Of a DNA stretch of 64,000 bases, positions 12,243 through 22,948 are shown piece after piece. The stretch lies in NCBI GenBank assembly GCA_023101885.1, contig JALPQD010000514.1, positions 711,602-775,601 on the forward strand, given 5' to 3'. The stretch comes from Typhlomys cinereus (taxonomy: Eukaryota; Chordata; Mammalia; Rodentia; Platacanthomyidae). Made by a program: the position numbers and the translations under genes. The notes below the pieces were generated by a model, which had not been told where the DNA came from, made no database searches, and saw only the letters and a list, made by a program, of their open reading frames with translations. Numbering within the stretch: the first letter of the stretch is position 1; each line of letters starts with the position of its first letter.

Positions 12243-12500
12243 GTGATGATGGCTCATCGGAGCATAAGGATTTAAGTTTGGATCCCCAGCACTCGCATAA
12301 AAAACTGGGTACAAATGAAACCCCGGCAAGTCTATAGGGTCATGGGAAGCAGAGACAGGTAAAGCTTCCAGAAGTTCAAGGAACACCTATCCTTGCCTGC
12401 AAGCAGAAGACCAACAAAAAGACCCTGTCTCAAACACAGTAGAAGGTAAAGGAACACACACACACACAGGTACACAAGCAGGGATGTGTGTGCACACGGG
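12243..12500 (+). repeat. B4-type SINE
   Basis: GATGATGGCTCATCGGAGCA head, GGATCCCCAGCACTCGCATA, a B1-like middle ending GACCCTGTCTCAAACACAG, and an AC tail. A run of nine or more G follows near 12500. Confidence 0.55.
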
Positions 12501-12549
12501 GGGGGGGGAGAGGTGGGAAGATGTAAAAATACACCACTTTTGAATATGT

Positions 12550-12830
12550 ACAAATTTTCTTCACACATACACTTATATATATGTAGGCGGGATGTACACA
12601 AGGACACTGGAGTATGTGTGCCTGTGGAGGCCCAAGAATGACACTGAGAATCATCCTGGATTGCTCTACCTCCTTATTGTTTTGCTCTGGGATTTCCCAG
12701 GCTCTGCTTTCTAGGACAATACTTACAGATCACCACCATATGCACCCAGCAGTTTTACATGGCATCTGGAAATCTGAATTCTGGTCCTATGGCTTTAACC
12801 CCTGAACCATCTCCCAGCACACAGGTTATT
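12550..12830 (-). repeat. B4/RSINE-type SINE, antisense
   Basis: GAATCATCCTGGATTGCTC, TCTGGGATTTCCCAGGCTCT, CATGGCATCTGGAAATCTGA and ACCCCTGAACCATCTCCCAG recur at 26390-26690 and 30000-30325 in the same orientation. The following 12831-14285 is unclassified intron DNA with a G run at about 14061-14072. Confidence 0.6.
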
Positions 12831-14284
12831 TTTTTCCTTGCCATTATTCCCAAGCAACACAGCCTAACAACTAAATACATAGCATTTTGATTATCAGCAC
12901 TTCTAAATCGTGCAGAGTGAGTTAAATATAATGGGATAGACAGAGGTTATGTGTAAATGCTACACTTTGGGATAAGGAACTAGAGTATCAGCAGATTTTG
13001 ATATTCATTCACAAGGACAGTCACTAGAAATCCATTCCCTGTAGGCAGGAAGGGATTTCTGTGAATGTAATGAAAAATAAAACTCTACTTCCCAACCTCA
13101 GGAGGGATTGGTGGGTCCTGGAGACTTCCTTTCCTTGCAGATTTCTGACTTAGCCACCCACAACACCTTACAAGGAGGAAGCAGAAGGACATTTCTTCCT
13201 GTCCTTCAAGCTCCCTGTGGTTTTCTTGTCCATGGCTGAGTGCACCCACAAAAGCCAGGGGGCCCAGCAGCCCATGCTCCAAAGCCCCTCTGTCTGAACC
13301 AGCTGCTCTGGACACATGTGGCCAGAGTGGTTTCCCAAAGCAGAGCAGCTAAAATGAAAAACGCACAGGAACCAGAGAATGAAGATAACAGAAAATGTCC
13401 ATCAGTGAAGCCACAGTGAAAACTCACATCCAGACCCAGGACAATCAAGGAAAAAAGCCATTGAGCAGGAGAGAAAGGTCCACCTAATTTCCTGCAAGAG
13501 AGGTTTACAATTAAGACACCCAAGGACCCAGAGAATAAAGAGGCAAGCAGATCCCAAGCCTCATTTCAAAGTAGTTCAGAAACCAGGCTCAAAACAACTT
13601 GAAAGTGTTCTCGACTTTAAAAATTAGAGCATAATAATATCCTCACTTCTCAAAGCAAACAGGCAACCATGCAAAAGTCAAAAAGATCTTTTAGTGATTT
13701 CAGAAATCAGATCAGTTGGCCTCCATCTGTTTGTCGAGTGAGGTGAGGTGTAGTTTCAGGATCCTGCCTCCAAATTCTAGTTCATACACTCTGATCTTGC
13801 CTTTTCTGCAGCCTGCAATGATGACTCCAGTTTGAATATACACAATAACAAAATGTCAAATGAAACATTGTTGCAACCTTCAAGACAAGGCAGCAGCAGA
13901 CAGTGACTGATTTCTCTCTTTCCCAAACTATCTACATTCTTACCAAAATACACAAGTCCATACAAAATGACAAGTCCACTTTCCGGTAGCAACAGATTAG
14001 CTGTCTCAGAAATTTATCTGGTTCAGGAAAGAAATGTTCCCAAGGACTGAAATGGAGCATGTGGGGGGGGGGGGTGCCAGCAGTGGATGGATGCTAATTT
14101 CACCTGGTAAACAGAGCAGGTCCAGGAAACATACTTGAGAAGCTGAGATTCTCCTCCCACAGCCTGTATTGCTTTCCTGGAGCACAGACATCCTGCCCAG
14201 ACCAGAAAGTCAGGTAACTTCTCCCACACAAGAGGTCTGTTTCCTGCTGCATGATGGGTTATGTGGGTGTAACTGTAGCAAAGG

Positions 14285-14285
<1 letters not shown>

Positions 14286-14367
<82 letters not shown>
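14286..14367. repeat. (TC)n(AC)n compound microsatellite
   Basis: About 23 TC units pass directly into about 17 AC units. The flank 14370-15150 is unclassified. Confidence 0.95.
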
Positions 14368-14369
<2 letters not shown>

Positions 14370-15154
14370 ATCCTTTTGACATTGCATCTCAGTTACATTA
14401 CATTTCAGATTATATTTATTTTATACATCATTATATTATATTGCAACAATAAAGCAATCGAAAGAGTTGGGAAAGACAATTGTACTTTTGCATGTGAAGA
14501 TGTTGACAGACACACAGAGGACCGGATGAGTTCTGTGCTTTCAGAGTTCAAGTGACATTTGTCTTGCACCACTGTGAGTAGTAGCTGAGGTCAAAGGTCA
14601 CTCAGGAAGATGTGTGTATGACAGGCACAAGAACAAGACATGAGAGCAAGAGGCAGTTCTTGAACTGAGGATGTAAAATCTATTAGCAAATGTTTCCTGT
14701 GTATTTTATTCCTTTTTTTTTTCTTTTTCTGCAATTTCACACTTTCAAACTTCAGAAATTTGCTGAGGAGCTCTGCAACTCCACCTTATGCTTGGTGTAT
14801 GCAGAATGACAAGCCCTAATGCCTCTGGCCCAATGGACATGATAATAAGAAAAAGTCTCCTTTTCTCAGGAAATGTAAATCAACAACAATGACTAAAGTA
14901 TAGAACCGTAAGACTACAAAGTAAAAGCAGACTATGGCTCCTAAAATATGGAAATCATAATTTTAAAACAAACCTTTACTATAAGAAACAGAAGAAATCT
15001 TTCTAAAGCAGATACTGTGTGCTACCAATAAATACAAGTAAACAAAAAACCGGAAAAGCCAGTGCCTGAGGAAATGACCCCAATTAAAGTGACTGCCATG
15101 CAAAGGTAGATCACCATCGACTGAATAAGTGCTAGGCGGGCAAGGCATCATGCT

Positions 15155-15375
15155 TCTAATTCAGTCTAACGGGGTGGACGCCAGGGATCCCAAGAGGAAG
15201 CTAGCTGGTGAGCTCTGGGTGTGTTGAGACCCTGGCTTAAGGAATAAGGTAGAAGAGCAGAGAAACCTAACAAGATTCCCAGCATCAACCTTAGACCTCC
15301 ACATGCACGTGCAAATACTCACAGGGCAACCCACACCCATGTGGACACACACACATGCATACACACACACAAAAA
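15155..15375 (+). repeat. B4-like SINE 3' part
   Basis: GTGAGCTCTGGGTGTGTTGA, AACCTTAGACCTCCACATGC and a CACACACATGCATACAC tail fit a 5'-damaged B4. The sequence 15376-15889 is unclassified. Confidence 0.45.
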
Positions 15376-15889
15376 AAAAAACTGGAAAGAAAAAACACGA
15401 TTGAGATGCTTTCTGGGATGATACAGTATATGCTGAAGGAAAAGCTGTAAGCCATTCCCTGTTTTAGACAAGGCAAAACTGAGAGTTGGCACCATGGATA
15501 AATTATTTGGTAAGAAGACTCGGGAAGATAGAGGGAAAGAACAAAGACAAAGAAACCTGAAAGACAGGGCAATTGAAATGGTTCAAAGCATAAAGGTATA
15601 ATTTTGAAAACCAGAGTTTGATTACCAGAGTCCATGAAAAGATGGAAAGAGAGAATGATCATTGAGCCAAACACTCCAATAGTTTGTGTATATTTTTCCC
15701 ATTTTTCTCTAACTTAAGATGAAATTTTAATGTCTCAATTTATGTTTGTTTACCAGTGTGTTTTATGTTAAAATGGGTTGGAAAAAAATGAATAGGTTCA
15801 GATTCCATATGTTCTGTTATCAGCTCTTCCTTCTAGGAATATTTACACAAATCCAGTGTCTAAACACACTCAGTATAAATGAAAATCAA

Positions 15890-16179
15890 AGGTCCTTTTT
15901 ATTATTTATCCAATTGTGCGTGTGTGCGTGTGTGTGTGTGTGCGTGCGTGTGTAGAACCACGGACGAATTCGGGAATCACCATGGACGCCTCCACCTCCT
16001 CCTTATTTACTCTGCCCCCAGATTCACAGGCTCTGCCCTACCAGGGCCAGAAACGCAGGCTGCCCCCACTTCTGCTCGGTGTCTATACGTGGGGTCTAGG
16101 ATCTGAACTCAGGACCTTCCGCCTGCAAGGCAGAGGCTTAACCCCTGAGCCACCTATCCAGCCCCCAGAGGTCATTTTT
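15890..16179 (-). repeat. GC-rich tRNA-headed SINE, full length, copy 1
   Basis: The minus strand carries the head (GGCTGGATAGGTGGCTCAGG, reaching GAGTTCAGATCC), a GC-rich body, the shared block around the NcoI-like CCATGG next to a TTCGTCCGTGG motif, then a (CA)n/(CG)-rich tail and AATTGGATAAATAATAA. A target duplication AGGTC(C/A)TTTTT flanks it at about 15890-15900 and 16169-16179. Confidence 0.8.
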
Positions 16180-16262
16180 AAAAACCAAACATACAAAGAA
16201 AACTAAAAAGTAGAATACATCTCTACGTTTTATTACCAAATCTTAAAAACTATGTGCAAACC

Positions 16263-16362
16263 TGGTGGTATGAGTTACCCAGAGCTCACATGGCAGGAGA
16301 GAAATGACTTCTGATAGTGATCCTTTGATGTATATCTACACACGTACATGGGCATGCATGCT

Positions 16363-16395
<33 letters not shown>

Positions 16396-16430
16396 TTCTC
16401 ACTCATAAATAAAATACTAAAACAGCATAA
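16263..16430 (+). repeat. B3-like SINE, 5' truncated, with (TC)n
   Basis: GAAATGACTTCTGATAGTGA, ATGGGCATGCATGC, then about 20 TC units and a CATAAATAAAATAC end. Confidence 0.5.
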
Positions 16431-16609
16431 AAGAAGAAAACTTGAAAGTTATGTGGGAGAAGAAAACGAATGATATGGGAAAAAAGGTTATATGTTAAAA
16501 CAGTGCTGTTAACCCACATCAAAATAGGCGCAGTTGGCCTGCATTGTTGCTGGTAAAGTACCACCAATCTACTGAAGGGGAACAAGTGGCTTTTTTTTTT
16601 CTGTTATGA

Positions 16610-16935
16610 TTCCTGGTTATAGGTACTTGTCCAGCTTGGCAGGAAAGCCCATGCCAACATCAAAGGCTGAAGAAACTGGTCACTATAATCTCATAATGGC
16701 TAAGAGTGGTCCAATCCGTACTTGCCAAACCACCATGTCTGGCCAAGTATACAGAAAAATGCCCTCTTTCTCAAACAGTCCCCTCCATTTTATTCACCTG
16801 CGTAAATACTAGTCCCACCCACTATGGACTGGGTCTTCCCTATCCACTAAACAATGTCGTGAACATTTGTAGAGAATTAGTAGTTGAGCTCTAACCCTCA
16901 CCCACCAAGTTGAGACCTGTATGTAACTATGACAA
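16610..16935 (-). repeat. LTR family F1, antisense copy
   Basis: CTTGTCCAGCTTGGCAGGA, ACCACCATGTCTGGCCAAGT, CACTATGGACTGGGTCTTCC, AAGTTGAGACCTGTATGTAA. Same block order as the copies at 24905, 42615 and 53965. Confidence 0.65.
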
Positions 16936-16944
16936 ATAGTGAGT

Positions 16945-17175
16945 GAGTTGGTGAGACAGCTCAGCAAGTAAGACACATGCTAGTAAACCTGAGGACCCGA
17001 GTTTGATCCCTGGAAGTCTATATGGTTGAAAGGAAACTGACTTCTGAAAGCTGTCCTCTGACTTCCACTCATGTACCATGGTATGCATGTTTCTCTCTCT
17101 CTTCTCTCCTTGTCTCTCTCTCTGTCTCTCTCCAGCTCGCTATTCCTCTCTCAAATAGATGCATAAACAAACAAA
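16945..17175 (+). repeat. B3-type SINE
   Basis: GGTGAGACAGCTCAGCAAGT, CCTGAGGACCCGAGTTTGAT, AGCTGTCCTCTGACTTCCAC, a TC-rich tail and an AATAGATGCATAAAC end. This matches B3 order closely. Confidence 0.65.
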
Positions 17176-17344
17176 ACATTTAAAATATATGCATAATCAA
17201 AATTAGATATATGCATATAATAGTAAGAAATGAAACTAAATAAGTCATCAGAATTTTAAAATTAAATCCCAAATAACTAGGAGGTAAACAAAAAGTAATT
17301 TGCAGGTCACTGTAAGCAAATGTTGCTCTAGGTAATTTAGATTT

Positions 17345-17690
17345 TTTTGCATGTGCATGTATGTATGCATGTTTGCATGTGTGTAGGAATACATGGTACA
17401 GGTATGGATGCAGGTCCACATGCACATATGTGTGCATGCATGTGGGGGCCCAAAGTTGATATCAGGTGTCTTTTTCCATCATTTTCCACTTTTATTCTTC
17501 AGGCAGTCTCACAGTTGAACCTGTTCATTAGCCTAGCTAGTCAACTTGCACTGGGAATTCCATGTCTTTGCCTCCTGAACTCTGTGGTTACAGACAACTG
17601 CCACACTTTTATGAACTCTCATACTTACTTACACTTTCAGAGAAAGTACCATATCTACTGAGCCATATTACCAATCCTAGACCAATCCTA
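17345..17690 (-). repeat. B4-type SINE, antisense
   Basis: TGCATGTATGTATGCATG variants, GGGCCCAAAGTTGATATCAG, TTCCATGTCTTTGCCTCCTG, GTGGTTACAGACAACTGCC and a terminal ACTGAGCCATATTACC. AT-rich unclassified DNA follows to 17993. Confidence 0.55.
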
Positions 17691-17993
17691 GACTATATAT
17701 CAAAAAATCTGAATATTATATATTCAAATAAATCCACATTTGGAATGTAGTTCAGTGGCACAACATTTCTTAGGAGGCACAAGCTCTGATTTAATTCAGT
17801 ACATCCAAAAAATGTAAAAATTAAATTTAAAAGTTTTTTTAAAGAAATGAGTCCAAAAGTGTTTGCAAAGGAAAATTCATAGTATCAGAGATTTTTCATT
17901 ACAAAGGAAAAAGGAAAAATACATACATCAAGCATCTACTTGAAAATGTAAAAAAAGAATTTTAAAATAAAATAACACAAGGAAATAAGAAAC

Positions 17994-18218
17994 AGAAATA
18001 CAACCAAAATGGGGCTGGAGAGGTGGCTAAGGGGTTAAGCCTCCGCCTTATAGGCGGAAGGTCCCGAGTTCGGATCCCAGATCCCACATATAGACGCCAG
18101 GTGGAAGCGGGGGCGGCCTGCGCTTCCGGTCCTGGTAGGGCGGAGCCTGTGAATTCCGGGGCAGAAGGAGGTGGAGGCGTCCATGGTGGTTCGCGAATTC
18201 GTCCGTGGTTCTACACGT

Positions 18219-18249
<31 letters not shown>

Positions 18250-18333
18250 CACACACAGACGTGCGTGCACATGTGCACAGTTGAATAAATAATAATAATA
18301 AAAAAATTAAAAAAAAAAGAAATACAACCAAAA
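17994..18333 (+). repeat. GC-rich tRNA-headed SINE, full length, copy 2, with 16-bp TSD
   Basis: A perfect duplication AGAAATACAACCAAAA flanks it (17994-18009, 18318-18333). It carries the GGCTGGAGAGGTGGCT head, a GC-rich body with many intact CpGs, (AC)n, then GTTGAATAAATAATAATAA and poly(A). Confidence 0.9.
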
Positions 18334-18864
18334 CGACAAAGAAATCCAAAAGTTCATTTTGATAAGAAAACCAGGGACTTGGTAAAGAATGCATCCATGG
18401 GTTCCTATGAAAAGTCCTCCTCTGTCTTCTCTTTTTTCTTTCTTAGTGGATCACCTTCTCCTAGGCAGTTTGAAATATCCTTTGGGGAACATAGAGAACC
18501 AACCACACTTTTTTATTGAAGGAATGTGAAGAGAAAGAATATATATTCTACCTTATATAAATTAGAAGTTGTTTTGGTGCCAGGAGATTTCCCAGATTGC
18601 CTTCATCCTCCCTCCTACAAGGTGTTAGCCCTACACTCTGCAAAGACAGGGATTCTTGAGCTTTTCTGCCTCTTTCTCTGGTTTCTATAATTTAACCATT
18701 AGAGCTTCCACTTGAGTCCAATCTGAAGGTTTAAGTCAGGGCAAAGAGAATATAAATCAGGGGGAAACCCACACATATCTACTGAGTAACATGGAAGAAA
18801 AAGAAAAAGGCAGAAGAAAGTTACAATTTCAAGAGGGGAAGGCAGTGGAAACAGTTGGGTATAG

Positions 18865-19146
18865 AAAAGCGTGATAGCAGGGCTGGAGAGGTGGCTCAGG
18901 GGTTAAGCCTCTGCCTTGCAGGCGGAAGGTCCTGAGTTCAGATCCCAGATCCCACGTATAGATGCCAGGTGGAAGCTGGGGCGGCCTGCGCTTCTGGTCC
19001 TGGTAGGGCGGAGCCTGTGAATCCCGGGGAGGAGGAAATGGAGGCGTCCATGGTGGTTCCCGAATTCGTCCGTGGTTCTACACACACACAGACACGCACA
19101 CACGCACAATTGAATTAAAAAAAAATTTTAAAAAAAAGCGTGATAG
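18865..19146 (+). repeat. GC-rich tRNA-headed SINE, full length, copy 3, with 13-bp TSD
   Basis: Perfect duplication AAAAGCGTGATAG at 18865-18877 and 19134-19146. A-box match TGGCTCAGGGG at 18892-18902; B-box-like GAGTTCAGATCCC at 18934-18946. The sequence between copies 2 and 3 (18334-18864) and 19147-19750 is unclassified. Confidence 0.9.
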
Positions 19147-19752
19147 TAAAGAGACAATGGGTTGCCTCCTCCTCTTCAAATTTAGGTGCTAGAAACATAT
19201 AACCTTTTAGAAAAACTTTTGTCTTGAAAAGTTCCAGCAACTTGATGGGGAAAACAGAAGAAAGTGATGATACTTAGTTTCCTGTGTTCTCCATGATGCT
19301 TTGTATATTTGGATAGGAACTAGAAATTATCTGAGAGACAACTAGAACTGAATGGCATGCATTGCAGCAAACTTTGTAGTGACAATCTAGCACAAGAAAA
19401 TTTTCACCACATCCCTGTAAGGTAGACTCAATGTGCACTCAGATAGGGGTAGAGGAAGGGAAAGTCCCTGCAGTTACAATGTCAAAAAGAAAGAACTGAA
19501 AGCTATGATTCTTATGTTTGTTGACTGGATGCCTGGCAACCAAACGGAAAAGGGACATCACTCTGGAAATTAGAGGAGTTAAAGTGTACCATGAATTCTA
19601 ACTCTTATCTAATTATTGCTTCTTCTACGTCTCCCTATCCCATATATTTCAAAATCATCCTAACATGAGCAGAGGTGATAAAAGCAATCTATATACTGAG
19701 TATTCCAAGAGAGTAAATACTGCGAGGAGGAATTCCTTATAATAACCCATTT

Positions 19753-19754
<2 letters not shown>

Positions 19755-19791
<37 letters not shown>

Positions 19792-20042
19792 TGCATGCAT
19801 GTACATGCATATACACGTATGCTTACATGCACATGAATGTACATATATGTATGCGAGTGCATATACATCCACATGCGTATATATGCATGTACACAAATGC
19901 AAGTATGCATATAAACACATACATACACGTGCATACATACATACACACAGATATGCAAACACATGCACATGCACACACAGGCATATATACATACATGCAT
20001 ATACATACACACACATATATTCTCTCTCTCACACACACATAA
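19755..20042. repeat. (AC)n followed by complex CATA/TGCA-rich satellite-like DNA
   Basis: About 17 AC units, then 230 bp built of ACATGCATAC-like words on an alternating purine-pyrimidine pattern, ending in (TC)n and (AC)n. Long open frames across it are composition artefacts. Confidence 0.85.
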
Positions 20043-20099
20043 GCACACATACCAATTTTCCCAGCACCTATGAAACTGCACAGAAGAATTTAGAATGAG

Positions 20100-20345
20100 A
20101 TTCTGGATCCACATAACCTAGGTTTAACACTTGATTGTATAATTAGTTAACTCCACGACACTGGACACTGACTTCATCTCTCGTGTTTCAATGTCCCAAT
20201 CTATAAAATGCAGATAATCACTTCCCTTAGCATTCTGAAGGATGAAATGAGTTAATAAGTATAAAAATGCTTAGATCACTGCCTGCCCCATAAGATGAGC
20301 TCATTAAGTATTGGCTACTCTTATTATTATTACCACCATTAATGA
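20100..20345 (+). repeat. MIR SINE
   Basis: TGACTTCATCTCTCGTGTTTC, AATCTATAAAATGCAGATAA, GAAGGATGAAATGAGTTAAT, AGATCACTGCCTGCCCCATA and TAAGTATTGGCTACTC preserve the MIR order well. Confidence 0.7.
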
Positions 20346-20718
20346 GGAGGAGCAGACCAGGCACAGAAAAATGAAGAAATTGCCATTTCTTAACACAGCC
20401 AAGCAGCATGATCATTTAAAGTTTTCTCCATTCTACATAAATAATAAAAATTGTGAATGAAAAAGATATAAAATAGACAAAAAACCAAGAGGTTTTTACA
20501 AATGCAGCAGCATGGTTTAAAAAGAAGAATAGTAATAAAATGGACCACATCCAATAAAAATATGAATTACCTATATTAGTTCAAAGCATATGCCAAGTAG
20601 TAAAGAAGTATGCCAAAGGAAACAAAAAAAATTCATCAAAGAGTTACCTCAGACAGACCTGGGACCAGATCACTTAATGGGTATATGCCTTCCAACTTTC
20701 CCAGAGGGGTTCTTTGGC

Positions 20719-20720
<2 letters not shown>

Positions 20721-20769
<49 letters not shown>

Positions 20770-20834
20770 TATATATATATTCAGCATATATATATATTCA
20801 GCATATATATATATATTCAGCATATATATATATA
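20721..20834. repeat. (TA)n with TTCAGCA-punctuated units
   Basis: About 23 TA units, then three to four units of TA repeats separated by TTCAGCA. Confidence 0.9.
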
Positions 20835-22056
20835 AATACAGTTGACTGAATGGCTAAGGACAGATAGACTTGCTCTCCTCCCCCCTCCCATGTATACACT
20901 GGTTCATGGAGAAGGCTATGATGTCTGTACAAAGCAGAATGAAATGAAACTATAGTCCAGTGTTTTTCTCAAAGGTCTTGTCACTCCAGGATTTCTCAGT
21001 GCCTCTAATAAACTATGAAATTCGAATGAGGTATTTGTGGCAGATTTTGATTGTTCCTCACCACAGGGTTTCTTCCACAGACTTCCAGACCTTCTTTGGG
21101 GGTCACGCCTAAAGCCTTCTGGAGATGGGGGTGGGGAATGTCCAGTCATGCAACTGGAAGATTAAAGTGGATCCAAGAGCCCGGAATATACAGAAAGAAA
21201 AGGAGATTGGCAAGAGATAAAAACGAGAAAAAGGAGCAGTCTACAATGCTGAGACACGAAGCAGTGTGTTCTGTTTGTGAAAACATAAATTGGTTCAACC
21301 ATTCAAGGATGCAACCAAACATGTGATTTAGAACGTTCCATGCACATACACTTTGACTTAATAACCCAACTTCTATTAGGCCTGCTTGGGAAATTAATCT
21401 GAATCGAATATCTCATAACAAATAAAGCAAAATAAAGATAGGAAACCACTCAAATTTTTTAAAGTGAAAGTATTTAAATAGATGATAAAATATTCATATG
21501 GTGGATAGCCAATCAAAAGCAATGTTTTGGAAAAAAATAAAAGCATGTCCAGGTATATTATCATTTAAGTAGAAATAAAAAAGATGTAACACAAGTACAG
21601 TCTGAAATAATTTTTAAAATATAGAACATAATGATTACAGGAAAAAAAATTAGACCAAGACCAGCCTCAAAATAGTCTCTGGGTAAAATTGCACTTTCTT
21701 TCTTACATAGTTCCCCTATTACCTAACTTTCTGCACTAAGTTGTATTATTTTTATAGCCAGAAAATACATTCAATAATTACTGTATGTGGATGCAAATTT
21801 ATATCATAAAGAAAACATTAAGTTTCCAAGTACAAATACATTCATAGCATTAGGGAAGAATCGCTGTTTCTCTGAAACCTGAATCTCAACCTTGTGCGAA
21901 TTCAAGACTCCAAAATAAAAAACACACCCACCGAATCCCTCAAGAAGGGCTGAGCAGCTTCACACCGCTATCTAGAGAATTCAGCAGGCATATTTTAAAA
22001 AGTGTGGCTGCTTTAATGTCTCTCATGGTTGGAAGGATACGCGCATAGGAGCAAGC

Positions 22057-22059
<3 letters not shown>
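20835..22059. other. Promoter-proximal intron 1, unclassified
   Basis: AT-rich, no recognised repeat or exon; becomes less AT-rich towards the CpG island. Confidence 0.45.

Positions 22060-22107
<48 letters not shown>
22060..22107. repeat. (AC)24 microsatellite, intron 1
   Basis: Uninterrupted AC dinucleotides over 48 bp at the downstream edge of the CpG island, about 640 bp past the exon 1 donor. Confidence 0.95.
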
Positions 22108-22110
<3 letters not shown>

Positions 22111-22743
22111 CCTACGCACAGCTTAAGAGAGTTCCTGAACGCAGGTTCTCCGGGTCCCTCCAACCCGCGGTACCTACCTGTTCCTGGGGCGCGGTGCGGG
22201 GGTCACCTGGCTCCTGAGGGTCCTCAGCGTTGTGGGAGTGCCGCGGTTGTCCTCCACGTCTCCCTCCACCGAAAGCCTACACGGCCAGTAAGAGAATTAA
22301 GTGGTCGCCCCTCCTTGGGAGTCGCGAAGCAAACCTATCCCTTGGCATCCTTATGCACCCCACTCCTAGGAAGGGTCCCCCAATCTTAGAGTTGGGAAAA
22401 AACACTAAGAGGTGAAAGAAGAGACAGAATGGGGAACTAGGGAGTCTAGCAGGGAACCCCGACGGTAGGTCCCGCCCCTCTGCTCCTATGCCCACAGCGA
22501 CGCCCGCTGAAGCCCTCTCCACCTAGACAGGGACCCCTTTCCACTCATGCGGAGACATCGTGTTAAGTGTCGCCTCACTGCGACCTCCGAGCTCTACCTT
22601 ACCCTCCAGCCCCCACTGCCCGTCGGCTGGTCACAAATCTGCGCGCCCCAACCCAGCCGATCTGCGCCCGGGGCTGCGGGGCGCAGCGCGGGGCGCACGG
22701 CAGGGAGCGCAGAAGGTGGCAGGTGGGCGAGCTGCGGCCGGGG

Positions 22744-22751
22744 GCTTACCT
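22744..22751 (-). other. ST8SIA6: 5' splice donor of ST8SIA6 exon 1
   Basis: On the minus strand the exon ends in AG (22751-22750) and the intron opens GTAAGC (22749-22744), matching the U1 consensus. Reading on would reach an immediate TAA, so translation of the 33-codon frame requires splicing here. Confidence 0.85.
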
Positions 22752-22850
22752 GGAGCGGGTGGGCTCTTCGGTCGGGGACCAGAGGCGGAGCAGCAGCAGC
22801 AGCAGCAGCAGGGCGGCGAACAACGCGAGCAGCGCGCCCCCCGGCCGCAT
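22750..22850 (-). CDS. ST8SIA6: ST8SIA6 exon 1 (coding part), N-terminus of alpha-2,8-sialyltransferase VI
   Basis: Seen: on the minus strand an ATG at 22850-22848 opens 33 codons plus two bases (AG), directly followed by GTAAGC, a consensus 5' splice site. The peptide starts MRPGGALLALFAA, continues with eight leucines, then RLWSPTEEPTRS. Known: mammalian ST8SIA6 begins MRPGGALLAL, has a Leu-rich anchor, and its first exon, as I recall it, ends after 33 codons in the same phase; mouse has a similar PARSR junction. The family are type II Golgi proteins that transfer sialic acid from CMP-Neu5Ac in alpha-2,8 linkage, with ST8SIA6 preferring O-glycans. This exon supplies only the 5-residue cytosolic tail, the signal anchor (about residues 6-24) and the first stem residues. 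The catalytic L, S, III and VS motifs lie in exons outside the window. Start choice: the -3 base is A and no in-frame upstream ATG exists; the open frame continues upstream only through a GTG. Odd: Ser replaces the recalled Cys after the Trp. Confidence 0.9.
22791..22811 (-). repeat. (CTG)7 repeat coding leucines of the signal anchor
   Basis: Seven CAG units on the plus strand are CTG on the gene strand. With one CTC codon they encode the eight-Leu core of the ST8SIA6 membrane anchor. Confidence 0.85.
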
Positions 22851-22863
22851 CTTGAGCCACGGG

Positions 22864-22866
22864 CAT
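22864..22866 (-). promoter_or_regulatory. Upstream ATG, out of frame and overlapping the ST8SIA6 start
   Basis: An ATG with G at -3 sits 16 nt before the main ATG in another frame. Its frame stays open across exon 1 without a stop, so the uORF would overlap the main start in the mRNA. I found no other minus-strand ATG between here and about 23400. Overlapping uORFs usually depress main-frame initiation; use here is inferred. Confidence 0.6.
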
Positions 22867-22924
22867 CGCCGCCGCCGCCGCTGCTGGGGCGAAGCGCAGC
22901 CAGGGCAGCCCCAACTCGCCGCTC

Positions 22925-22948
22925 CCGCCGCCGCCGCCGCCGCCGCCG
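22925..22948 (-). repeat. (CGG)8 trinucleotide repeat in the presumed 5'UTR
   Basis: Eight uninterrupted CCG units on the plus strand read CGG on the gene strand, followed upstream by an interrupted CCACCGCGG stretch. It lies 75-98 bp before the start codon, probably inside the transcribed leader. Confidence 0.75.

Larger units (their letters stand above)
1..22749 (-). other. ST8SIA6: ST8SIA6 intron 1 (5' part, incomplete)
   Basis: This is everything downstream of the exon 1 donor in transcription direction. I looked for peptides like the next exon (stem region with Asn-Ser-Thr sites and the Cys-Cys region) on the minus strand and recognised none. The first intron therefore appears to exceed 22.7 kb, consistent with the long first intron recalled for mammalian orthologues. 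Confidence 0.7.

Noticed and set aside
19660..20114. Several 75-125 codon frames
   Set aside because: Same cause: (AC)n and CATA-rich repeat DNA.
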